A stretch of DNA of 64,000 bases from Lates calcarifer (lineage: Eukaryota > Chordata > Actinopteri > Centropomidae). The first letter of the stretch is position 1. Every line of letters starts with the position of its first letter. A program made the position numbers and the translations under genes. Under the pieces are notes generated by a model that was given only the letters and a program-made list of their open reading frames with translations, was not told where the DNA came from and searched no databases. Below are positions 41,701 through 53,700 of this stretch, in pieces. Where the stretch lies: contig NC_066833.1 of NCBI RefSeq assembly GCF_001640805.2, positions 8,913,215 through 8,977,214 on the forward strand, in the 5' to 3' direction.

Positions 41701-44700
41701 GATAAGGTATAATCCATCATTTTAAATGAAAAACTGAAAAACAAAACAGTGCACCGCAAGGAGACGCTGGATGAGTGCCGCCTTGAGAAAACTGTTATTT
41801 AGCCATAGGTCAGTCTGAGAAAAAGTGACGCTGTGGTTAAAGATAGAAAAGTTCCCATACAGAAGCTAACACTACCTCTGTGTGTCCATCTACAGCCTCT
41901 GTCTGTTGACATGTCACAACAGGCCTAAAATAATCAATCACTGTAAACTGAACTTACTTAACCTCTGTTGATATGAGAGTGGAATTCTAGTGTTGCAAAT
42001 ATTCAGCAGTTCAATTCAAATTTTATTTGTATGGCACCACCTTATTCAAAAGCAGCTTAGTGCTCTGAATGATAACGAAAGAATAAAACAAAGGTGCACA
42101 TATATATACATAAACCAACAGACAGTCTCTTTGTAAGGTGTTGGGCCACCATGCACGGCCTGAACATATAGGTCCTCAACTGACGTGAGATCTGGTGACT
42201 GTAAAGGCAAACCATTCAACGACCCCTTGTGCCCTATGGTTAGAATTTTTTAAAGGTTTTTCCTTAAATTTGTCACTAGTCTGTACATTAATGCATATAC
42301 ACATATACATACACACAGTAAATATATATACATGTATGTATGGATAGCCAAAGTTCAGGGAGTTTATGGGATGCAGGTCATCATCAGATACTGAGATAAA
42401 AAGCAGTGTGTCATCTGCGTAACAGTGGTAACTAATGCTGTTTGCTGATTATGTTTTCTAAGGGGAAACATATAAAGGATGGACCCACTCAAACTTTTGT
42501 ACATGCAATTTAGTGTTTTAGTGGTTTATAAAGTTTTATAAAAAACTTAAGTACCAAAAACTGTACTTGAGTCCTCAAGCTACTACTAAATTATGCTATG
42601 GTAAGAAGCCAGGACTAGGTTTTAAGCAGTGAGTGTTTTAGTGTGTAACCCTAGAAGCCAAGGAATTATCAACATTAGCAGCATGCTTTACAACCAACAC
42701 ACACCACACACATTTTTTTTTATACCAAATATGACTCTACAACCACACCGCTCCAGCGTGTTGAGAACACTCCAAAACTTGGCAGGCCCAGTGTACAAAG
42801 CTGCTAAGCTGTGATGGGACAGTCACTTTTCTAGGAAGGGGTTTAGTAAAGGCTGAGTTGCTTCCAATAAAAAATGCAAAAGCACAGTAAAAAGCAGTGC
42901 TCTGAAGTTTTAAAGAGGAATCTCTCCACGTCAACATGTGGTCACCCTCAATAAACAGGTGATAGTCTCTTCATTATGGGCAATAAAATGTTTTATAATG
43001 CAGTCAGATTAGATAAAAGTCATCATTGGAAAATGATTCATCAACCATACACACAGCAATAAGGAGGGAGGAGGGCATATCAAAAAATAATTAACATAAT
43101 ACATGGACTGCTGCCTGTGGGGAGTGCATACTGTTTGTACTGTGTAGTATCTGTGTCTATCTGTTTGTACTGCCTGAATAATGTAGGAATGCGTGACCAC
43201 TCAACTAAGCCGAAGACCCTCACTGTTTATTTTGTTCAATCAGAAATGAAAAATGTTAACTTTTTTCCTCCACGTCCACAAGCTACTGTACAGCAGTGTT
43301 CAGTTTGTTTCCCCTCACACCACCCTAAAGCACTGTGGGTAATATCCCCTGTCTCACATAGACTGGACTGTTTCTATTTGTTACATTACCCCTATCAAAA
43401 AGTGAAGTGGTTAACTCTGAATTTTACAGCTATTTTAAACCACCAGTCAGAGATCTGTAAATTATACAAGAGGCAGAGATATGAGCACACAGACATGTTC
43501 CTTTCATAAAGAGGTTTTTTTTTCTATTTAAATGGAAAAATGTACTCAACAATCACCCTCACCATCTCTTCTCCTTCGTGCAGAACACAGCTTAATGCCA
43601 CAAGTTCAAGCATGTTACGTGGCAGCTGGTGAGGAGATTATTTTTTTGTGTGTGTGTGTGTGTGGCGTGACTGGGTTAAATGCATTCACACACACACACA
43701 CAGCTAAATTACATCAGCCACACTGACACACAACATCAAACATTAAAGAAGAGGGTTAAGGTTCACTGTGAATGTGTGTTTGAAAATGACTAAAAGATGG
43801 AAAAACAAACTGCATCCACTGATCTCTGCTTGCTGCTACAGGTAAGTGCAGTCTTGACTGTGCAGGACTACACTGTGTCATCATGTTAAGTGGGATGTAT
43901 CATAAATCTGCTGCTGTTGAAAAGCAATCAAAGTTGCGACAATCAGACCTTTCACACCGGGGACTTCAGTTGATCCACAGAAAGACAGGTTGTTGGTGAG
44001 TGGGGTGGTGCGGAGATACGTGTGTGAGAAACACTGGACGTTAACAAAAGGAAACCTGAGAGTGGCAGAGGAACGCCTTCTTCTGTGGTGCACCAGCTGT
44101 GTACAGTATGTAATGCTGTCTGTCATCCACAGCAGGCAAACAGTACAACTTTAATAACTCGAGCCTGTCTGCTCAACATGAAATATGGCCTCGCACACAT
44201 GGCAATAACACATCTATCAAAGTGCATTCACCCACTGGCAACAGCAACCTTCACCTTCTTATTACATGTCATGGGATGCATTAAACAGTCAGACAAGAGG
44301 TTCATGATTGAATCTGCATCCTGCAGGCTCTGCTGTGTGGACAGTAGATGTCTTAACTGTACGTATGTCCCTCCACAAGTGTCCACACAAACAAACCTGG
44401 ACGTGTGACATTTGCAGCTCCAGCTCATCCAGAGTTGACGTTAAATAAAACTGCCTGGGGCAGAAATGTGCAGGTGGCAGGTCGGCACAGTGTCAGATGT
44501 TAAAACTGCTCTCACTCATGCTACTTTTTTTGATGATGAAGAAAATGACAGCGCATTAAGCAGAGCTGTAAAACGAACACGTGCCATGGCATTTAAAGGC
44601 CACTTTCACAGCTGTTTCTTATTGGTTCTTGGTTGAATAAAAACCAAACTGGATGTTACAGCACAGCGCAACACCTTGTGGTCGTTGCTTTTATCTAAAT

Positions 44701-47700
44701 TGAATCACACTTCCATGAGTGGATCCATTTTTGCTGTGCTGTGTGGCGACTTTGGTTTAATAACCAAAGTCAAAACTACAATGGAGTGAACGGTCTTCCC
44801 AATATTTCAGACTACATACTAATTTAGAGCAGATTTTACTGTGTAATATGTTCACACTGGAAAAATTAAAGAGGAGCTCTGTATTAGCAGAAACCAAGAA
44901 TAAAAAGCAGAACAGCAGACCAGCTCTTTTCTCAAAATATAAAGACAGTGGTCGGGTAGTTAATACATAAATATATCTGGAAGTGTGCTGAATTTAGAAC
45001 GGCCACACGTGACTGCCCACAGGGAAACATAGCTGCCTTTACCGTCACCTGCAGAGAGACAATTTCAAGCATGAACAAAATATTTACTATATTTCTCTTC
45101 CGTGGCAGTAAACACAGCACATGGGGCTGTAGATAACTGTGCTATATTCAGACCAAGAACAGGATGCTAATTTAACCACGGTAAACTGGCACAGACTCAC
45201 ACACACTGGGAGAGTGTCTCAGGAGAAGTGCTAGCCCCAGCCATAACACAGACACCCACACTGAAACTCTCCCAAAACAAAGAGGCAGAAAGGTGCTACT
45301 AGTGACTGTCAAAGCTCCACCATCTTCTCCAACAGAGACACACAGCCCAGCAGTAGCTGCTAGTGGCTGGTTATCTGTGTTAACAAGTACTGGCAGGCAT
45401 GCAGTGTCCCCACACTCCCAGATACTGTGTCTACCTTCGTTGCATTTTTTAAATACTCTGGGAGGGACAGTCCTGGCTGGAAACAGTCTGTATGCATACA
45501 TGCACTGGACACTGTATTTTTTGATGTGTGGTGTTGTTGCACAAAGGAACTGGAGAAGCTGCAAAGAAATAAAATGAACTGCAGATGGTGAGGAGACTAT
45601 AAGGTATTAAATCTGTTGTTTTCTATTTATAAAGTTTGATTGACAGTGTCTTCGTCAAGCCGCATACGTAAAGTATAAAGTATGTCAGACTTCTTAAACC
45701 TCACTCATATTGATATTGTCTGGCTTATTAAGTCCAATGCATTTGTAAATTAATTTAAAATCAAGTTGCATTAAAACCAGTCTAATTTTCACTGATCAAC
45801 TCTCTCGCTCTTTAACTACAGCATGCTCCTGTGTGATAGCGTCTGACCTGGCCTTTACAACATAAAGTTTCTTTGTATGAAGACATACATTGTCTTCACA
45901 TACACTGTCTCAGTGTAGTGATGCCAGCAGGTGGCTGAGATCTGACTTTTCCAAGAAAAGGTTCTATTTAACAGCTGTAGACATTTGAAAATGTCGCGTC
46001 ACTTCTAACGTACAGAAGGCAGCTCTCGAGGGTTAATGTGTTTATGTGCGTTGCATGTAATGTTTCACAAACAGTGTATAAACAGTGTACACACTGTATT
46101 TTCTCATGTTTCTTAAAAGTGACCACACAGCCACGGACAGCTTAACAAGACTGTTGCTGTAAAGGTCACAAACCAGCACATGGAACATTCTGGCTTTCTG
46201 TCTTTGTGTTGTCTCTGCAGCCTAGCAAAGGCTTTCACTTTCTAGCCCCGTTGTTTTACTGAGTCATAGCCGTTGTGTCCCAAACTCTTCCTCTGGTCTG
46301 GTTTCCCTTTTACAGCTCTGCTTTAAGAGGTCAGAGACACAAACACAGTGTTTCACTGTGACAGGTGAACTTTCTTGGCTCAGGGCTCTGCAGAGACATT
46401 GTTAAAAAACAGTAAGCAAAGAAAAGTGGGAGAAAGCACAAACAGGAAATGTGGAACGTAAAAATGTGAGCCTGTGCTGTAGAGCTGAAAAGTAGCAGAT
46501 TAATCGCTTACACAATCGACAGAAAAGTCATTTTCCAAGCAGCTCTGTTCCAGCCTCACTGCTGTGAACATTAATGTGAGAGTAAATTGATAACTTGGGG
46601 GCTTTAATTGGACAAAACAAGTTTTAAAGACATCTACTGAGCCTGTAGGGAACTGTCACCGTCATTTCTTGACTTATTATAGACCATATCATTAACTGGA
46701 GATTTCTGACATCTCATTTCTCTGCTGAGCCAACACACACACTTCCCTCCTCAGAGCTAAGCCTTCAAACACAGACTTATAACCTCCTGGTGCTTCAGTC
46801 CCACAAACTGGATTTATGCAGCACTCGACAACACTGTAATAATCTAATCAGAAATATGACAGTTTTGTTTTGGAGCATGGATAAACACAGCTGCTGAGGT
46901 CAGTGTCTGTTTGCTGGATTGGATTATGTCTGTCTCCATCCAGTGGCCACTGTTGTTTTTACGCCTGAGTCTCTTTATTTTGCTTAAATTTCTACTCCAT
47001 TAGAGTTCAGTTGTCTCTTTTTTCCACAGACGGCCTTGCCAAGACTCTGTCAGCACATTTAGAGGCAGAACAACAAAACCTTTCAAAATATGTTGAAATA
47101 TATTCAGGGAAACTGAAAAGCTCCTGAGCAGAGATAAAGGAGGGGTGGGGTGATACAGGGTGTAGTCTAAACATTGTTTGTTTTCAATAGGTTCATTGTA
47201 CATCGTCCTAAAATCTCATCGCTCTCATCTTTCTGAGCAAACATGTTTTTTTCCATCCACAAAGCAGACTGCCTCCTAAAGTCCTCCCCACCCATCTTAA
47301 ATGTTGAAATCTGTTTGCTGAAATATTGAGGTTCTCTTTGGAGAGCAGCCAAAAACCCTCTGGAACGCTGGACCATATGATTCACACCAAGCACTAGAAA
47401 AAAGAGCTGACCGGTAATTCTCCCCAAAACACAGATCACCTCTTCCACCTTCACAGTTTTAATAGAGAATTGTGTTTCTGAATTATTCATCAGTGCGTTG
47501 CTCCAGAGAGAGTGCTACACTAGCCTTTGACACAGCTCCCTCCCCACGCTTTTAAGTCAAAGTCACCTCATAAAATGTATTTAGGTGTTACAATGGTAGC
47601 ATCTTAATCATGGCCTCTCTTCAGTCGAGTGTGCTTATACAAAGACGTAAGAGATAAACAAAACAGAGAGCCGGTGTAAAACCTCCTCTGACTTTAGACG

Positions 47701-50700
47701 TCTCTGTTGCTGGGACACACTGAGTGCAGTTACAGCGCCTTGTAGTTAACCTACAATGGCTGCATGTCACATAGAAGCTAGTGTATGAGAATTACAGCTT
47801 AAAGCAGTAGTAACAATAGAACAGAATAGAAGAACTCTCATACCAGTCTGTTAAATCTAAGTGTACAGCTAGCAGTCTGTTAGCTCGTCTTAGCACAAGC
47901 ATTAGAAAACAGGAGACATCCAGCCTGGCTCTGTCCAGAGATAACAAAATCCTCCTACCAGCACCTCTGGAGTTCACTAATTAGCATATTTGTTTCCTCA
48001 TAAAAATGACAATTTGTGGTTTTACAGTTGGCTCAGCTGGCTGCTGGCTCGAGCATCACTTTGAACAGACGTGAGAGCAGTGACCGTGCATCGACTTTCT
48101 GCAACAAAGAAGATATATGCTGAAATATTCCCTCAACATTAAAACGTTTGCTTTGTTAAATCAGCCAAGTGAGCTTAGTTAACAAAGCAAAAAAATCAGC
48201 TGCTCTGAAGTCTGCTTTACTGAAATATTGAGGTTCTCTTTGGTGAGCAGCCAAAACCCTCTGGAACTGTTTCAGGAGGAACTGTTCATTCAGGTTCACT
48301 GAGCGGATATGTACAACTTTGGGCCAGTAATGTAAGACATTTATCTTCCTGATGCAGTGTGTTAACAAATCAACATTTAGAATTAACTTCTATGTGAAAA
48401 ATCGTTTCTCCCCATTAGATGATGAAGTTAGCTGTTGTTAGATGCAGCTAAAAATCAGCAATATACACACTGAAGTTGTATCATATGTTATGTCTTTGTT
48501 TTTTACTGGAACAGTTGTGTCCTGTTCTGTGCTGGAATATCAGAGCATCAGGCCTTTATTAATCCATATTAATGAACATGCTGGTTAGCATTGCATTAGA
48601 TGGCTATATTTTAGATTATCTTTCCTGAATGTCATCTGTGAACTTGCGCTTTAACACTCAGGTTATGTGTTGTGTAAAACGAGAGCAGAATGTGAGCAGT
48701 CTGTCGTCCTCAGTCCTCTCCAACTGTTATGTTTACAGATCACTGACCACTGCAGGTTTAAGGTTGTTCAAATCATATTAGTACATCTGACAATATCATT
48801 CCTGTGTCATTCTGCTTCAGCTCTTTATTCCTTCCACTGTTGTTTACACAGTGGAAACCGTCTCTAACCTCAGACTCTACGGACTCTATCAGTCCAGTTC
48901 CTTTTTCACTCATTTTAGACACATCACCCTGAAACACAGTCTTGCATACTTTTTGGAAACTTTGGATCTCCACTAGAATTTAAGATAAAGTTCTGTGCGT
49001 TTGATCAAAGTTCGGGATCACAGCATGGGTCTGTGCTGACTAATCCACTGGTGGCTCAGCGAGGTTCTATTTCACTGCCTCAATCCATCTCTGGATGACA
49101 CATTCAGTCATTGTTATTTTGAATGTGAAATATGAAATCATGAAAAGAACCTGTTAGTATTTGGAGTGGATCCTGTGTGGTGGACCATTCCACCCAGTAC
49201 ACATGCCATGGCTGGACACACTCTCTCTGCTCTACTGAGAAATGTTGATATGCTAGTCACAGCTTGTCAGGTTGCACCTGTGTTGGTTGACAATGCCAAT
49301 GAAAGTCTGTTTGAAACCGAGCCAGCCCACTGGAAGTGATGCATTTCACACCGCGGTTGTGACAGAATCAAATCAAGCATGAATCTGTCGCCAGCTTGTA
49401 AATTTTTTAGGTTTCGTGACGGCTTATTCAAATAAACAGCAGGTTTCCACAAAAACCCTCCACAACAACTCAGCTACCTTTACTGTGGAGGGCTCCACAC
49501 TGCACAGGGAGGTAACATAGAGAGTAAGAGTAACAAATCTCAAATGTCTGATTAAAGAGCATGCAATATCCTCAGAACAAATCATCTCTAAATACTTTCA
49601 AAAGCACAAAGGTTGAACTGACAAATAACAATAACTGTTTCTAAGGAAAATATTGAGAGGACACAGGAAACAAAACTGTCTTGCTTCCAGTGAAAGAAGC
49701 AGAATTTAGATAAGCATGAAACTGTAGAACAGTAAAGCCCTGATCCCAATACTCCAAGATAATATATGCACTAGCTGCAAAGAAGCTGAAAGAGAGGGGG
49801 TGGGAGCTGAGGTAAGAGGTAGAAAAGATATGACAGAAAAGAAAGCACAGACAGGGCAGAGGAGGAGATGTGGTTCACTGGGGACGAAGCAACATAAGCA
49901 AGTTCTTGCTGAAAGTGATGACTTTTTAGCTTGCAGAGGAAGATTGGGAGTGGATCTGAATCTGAGAACCTGACTGGAGTGGAAACCACAGTAACCTCTG
50001 GGGAGACAGGAAGTGGGGCTGGCTGTGACTGAATGTCCAGTGAGTGCAAAGTGGGTGATGGTCTGCAGTTCATGTACTCCACAGGCTTCAAGTGCACCCT
50101 ACGACTTTATTACAGCGTGCATACATCAGTGCTTTATTGCTTGAGGACATTGGACTGTATCGTACTCAGTGTTCTCTTTCAAACGTGTCATTCATGGCTC
50201 AAGGCCTTGCATTATATATATATATATATATATTCACAGCAAAACTGAAAATTCAGTTGAGGCAGTGAAGTACATCATGTTTTTTTGTGTATTTTATTTT
50301 CATTTTACATTTTGAAAGGAAGTCGATTTCACAGGAGCTCAGTGAAAGAAAGAAGAGGAACGAGAGGACAGAAACTGAAAAGTAATACCGATCAATGCAA
50401 ACAAAGCGAAGATGATACTATATAATGTGAAATGTAGAAGCCAGTTTGATTCTTCTGTCTGACCGTCTTTCTCTCTTGGTCAGACAAATCCACCCTGAAA
50501 GAAAGCTGAATTTCTATGTTCAATAGCTGAGAGGTAAAAGTCATAAATTTTGTATTTCAGACTAAAGTTGAGCAGCAAGGAAGAACTATAAAGAAACGCA
50601 CATTTATTATGTATTTACTTAGCAACAGACTCCATAATTAAGAGTTATAATGGAGTCTTGTCTAGGTTTCTTACATTTGTTCTCCCTCTTTTCCTTCCTA

Positions 50701-53700
50701 GATGACAAGAACCCGTGTCATTTAGCCGAGGCTCCAGGTCCTTGTCGAGGGCTGGTGACGCGCTACTTCTTTGACACCAAGAGTCAGCGGTGCAAGCATT
50801 TCTTTTACTGGTGGCTGTTTTGGCAATGCCAACAATTTCAGGAGCATGGCGGAGTGCCAGACCAAATGTCAGAACCCAGGTAGGCCCAGTTGAACTACTG
50901 TCCTTTTACTGTAAAGACTGGCAAACGCCCAAGCTGTCAAGGCTGCAGCACTGTTAGGTTCTATTCAAAACCACAGAGAATGTCTAGAGGTTTTTTTGCA
51001 TTCAACCACTGTGAATGCTCCAAAGATGTTGTCATTTGGTGGAAATGGACTGATTAAACTAAAACATAATTATAGTCATTGTAGTGGCAATTTCAGTCAA
51101 TCCCAGTTTTCTTTAATTTGACCAAACAGAAATGATTACCTTCCTGTCTTTGCCTCAGAGCAGCATGCAGCACAAGGTCTCATTTCTATACTTCTGGGTT
51201 GGAAGGCAGCCGAGTCGCAGCTGGATCACAGTTCCTGCACAACAAATGAAAACTCATTTCAGAGTGGTGACATAGTCAAAATAGTTCTACCTCAGAAAAT
51301 TAACTTTCTGATGAATTTTAGCTGACCATGAAATCACATTCCACCTTGATGTAGCATTTAAATCGTTTTAAAGCGACCAAAGCACACTCAATTATGCTAG
51401 ACTTAGGCACGACTTAGAAGTCATTTAGATATTGAAATTGTCAAGGAAAATAACGAGCAAGTCGCTCGACTGTGACCAATTCTGCCGACAGCCAGCGTTG
51501 TGGAAATCACTTGGAAAAGCTTGTGTGATTTTTTATTTTGTTCCTGGATAACAATTTCAGATACTTGCCTCTGTCTGGATTCATTAGTAGATGATATGTG
51601 TGCGCAGACCAACACCATTTCTAGTCTGTTACTAATGGAATTAAACTACATTAATTATGATTGATCACTGGGGTTTAATGAGATTTGTTCTAAATATAGG
51701 CTATGTAAAAACCCTGCTGAGTGCTGTGTGGAGACACACCCTCTAAAATGTTAATTGCTCTTTTTTCATCCATATAGTAAAATCCACCAGTGGTCCAGAG
51801 GTCCACACACAGTCAGCGAGAAAATCTGTTGTTGTGCAGCCAACCATAGTAACTGGTAAGACTGAATGAACACTTCATGTATAATATGTTGATGTTATGT
51901 CAGAAAAATAGAAACTGCTAACACATCATCTAAAAACTGCTTGTTAGGTCTTCATCAATCACTCGCAAAAAAAAAGAAAAGTGCAAATATTCAGCTTTTT
52001 TGTAAATATACTCAATGTCTTTCCTCTCGACAGTGAAACAAGCAGTTGACACCACTCCACATTTCCATGTACAGAACCTGAGCTGGAGGTGATTAGCCTA
52101 GCTTAGCATGGAAACAGCTAGCTTAGCGCTGTTTAAAGTTAAAATAGAGACGATATATACCAGTCCTAAACTAAGCTAAACACCTCCTGGCTTCAACTCT
52201 GTGCTCTGGGAGGGAAAGTAAACAAGCTTGTTTCCCAAAATGTTGAACTTTTCCTTTACGTTACTGATCTCTTGGTATGTGTGTGTTAACGCCTCTCAGG
52301 GGAACTGACTGTAAGCGAACCTCAGGTGCAGCTGAACGACACTAATCAAGACGCAAGAGGTGAGACATTTTGAAATTATGACTGTAAAGGTTTGTTCAAA
52401 CAGAAAACCTCGGTTGGTTACACAAGACAAATGTTTCAGCTGAAGGAAAACTAAAGTTCTTGGTCTGTTCTCAGATCAAACACACACAGATACTGAGCAA
52501 ACAGAGAAATACTCACAGTTTGACCCAACAGACACAGAAACACGCTCCGAGTCCAGACGACAACAAACGTGTTTCCGGCGGACACAAATTAGTGACGAAC
52601 CTAACGAGTTGTACGTTCGAAAAAATAACTTTTTAACTAAATTTCCAACGCTGCTGACGAGCAGGAAACTTCAGTAGCTTCATTACTCACACCGCATTGA
52701 ACAACGCGCGCGGTCCTGCTGGGTTCATCACGTTTTTGTGTCCCCTGGAAACACCTGTTGTCACCTGTGCAGCAGCAGCAGCGAGTCCTCCACCTTGTGT
52801 TGTATATTTTAGCGCGTGTCTGTTTGGTTGTGTTTGTAGCACACGTTCCTTTTTTGCTCTTTTTAAAAAAAAATATATTCTAAAATATTTTTTATTTTTT
52901 GTCTATTTGCGTGAGTTTTCTTAGTGCGTTGTGCTCTCCCGGCTGCCGTAGTTTAGGGCCAGTCAAATTAAGATGAATAACATCAGGTGAAATTTTGCTT
53001 CACTCCATAAGGAGGCTATTTTTCAGTCTTAAAAACATCAGATTAGTCAGTGGCACGGCACAGCAGCAGTACAGGCAGTGTATTACAGTTCTATTAATCA
53101 CAGAGCACCAGAAGTTTGGGACAGATTAACTGATGTGAAGCATAATTACAGTCATCTTGTCCTCAGAGTAGCACCCAGTCCATGCTGAAATACATCCACA
53201 TCCTGCAGTATGCTTAAACCTCAACGTAAGCAAATCCAGTTCATTCATTAAACCAGAGTGTGCTGCCAATAACTTTTTTGTTAAAACAACAACAAAAAAA
53301 GTCGAGGTGCAGTGATGTATGACAGACAGCTTGCAAAATTGCTTCTGTTGTGAAAGGCAACGGGCAGAAACAAAGTGCATCAGTGTCTCCTTTCCACAGC
53401 CCATTTGTCACATTTTCCCACTTACTAATTTTTTGTGTATTAGCGGTGAGGGAGCATATATCACGGGTTGTCGTCTTCCAAGGCTCTTTGGTGCTGCAGC
53501 AGGCCTGCCTCTCTGGACTCTGTCAAAGAGTTATAATTTTAAAAATTCAATTTCTCTCTTGTCAAAAAGTATCAAGAGGGAAAGAGTCAGGATGAGTTGG
53601 CCTCAACAGTTCTGCCTCCTTATCTATTTCCAATCCATGTTTTCAGTGTATTTCTCCTCTGAGATCTGCAGCATGTGTCTCTCAGAAACAAGTAAACTAC

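Larger units (their letters stand above)
41171..50701 (+). other. tfpi: tfpi intron 2 (about 9.5 kb)
   Basis: Bounded by GTGAGT and a strong pyrimidine tract with TAG. Contains the LINE fragment at 42 kb, the microexon candidate at 43.6 kb, paired microsatellites, a MITE fragment and the 49-bp direct repeat. Open frames of up to 130 codons at 43.1 and 45.2 kb show no domain. Confidence 0.7.

Noticed and set aside
43117..43509. 130-codon + frame in tfpi intron 2
   Set aside because: No domain, reads through AT-rich intron sequence, and is not in a phase or setting that fits tfpi.
45172..45564. 130-codon minus-strand frame
   Set aside because: Overlaps a 94-codon frame on the opposite strand; no motif supports either.
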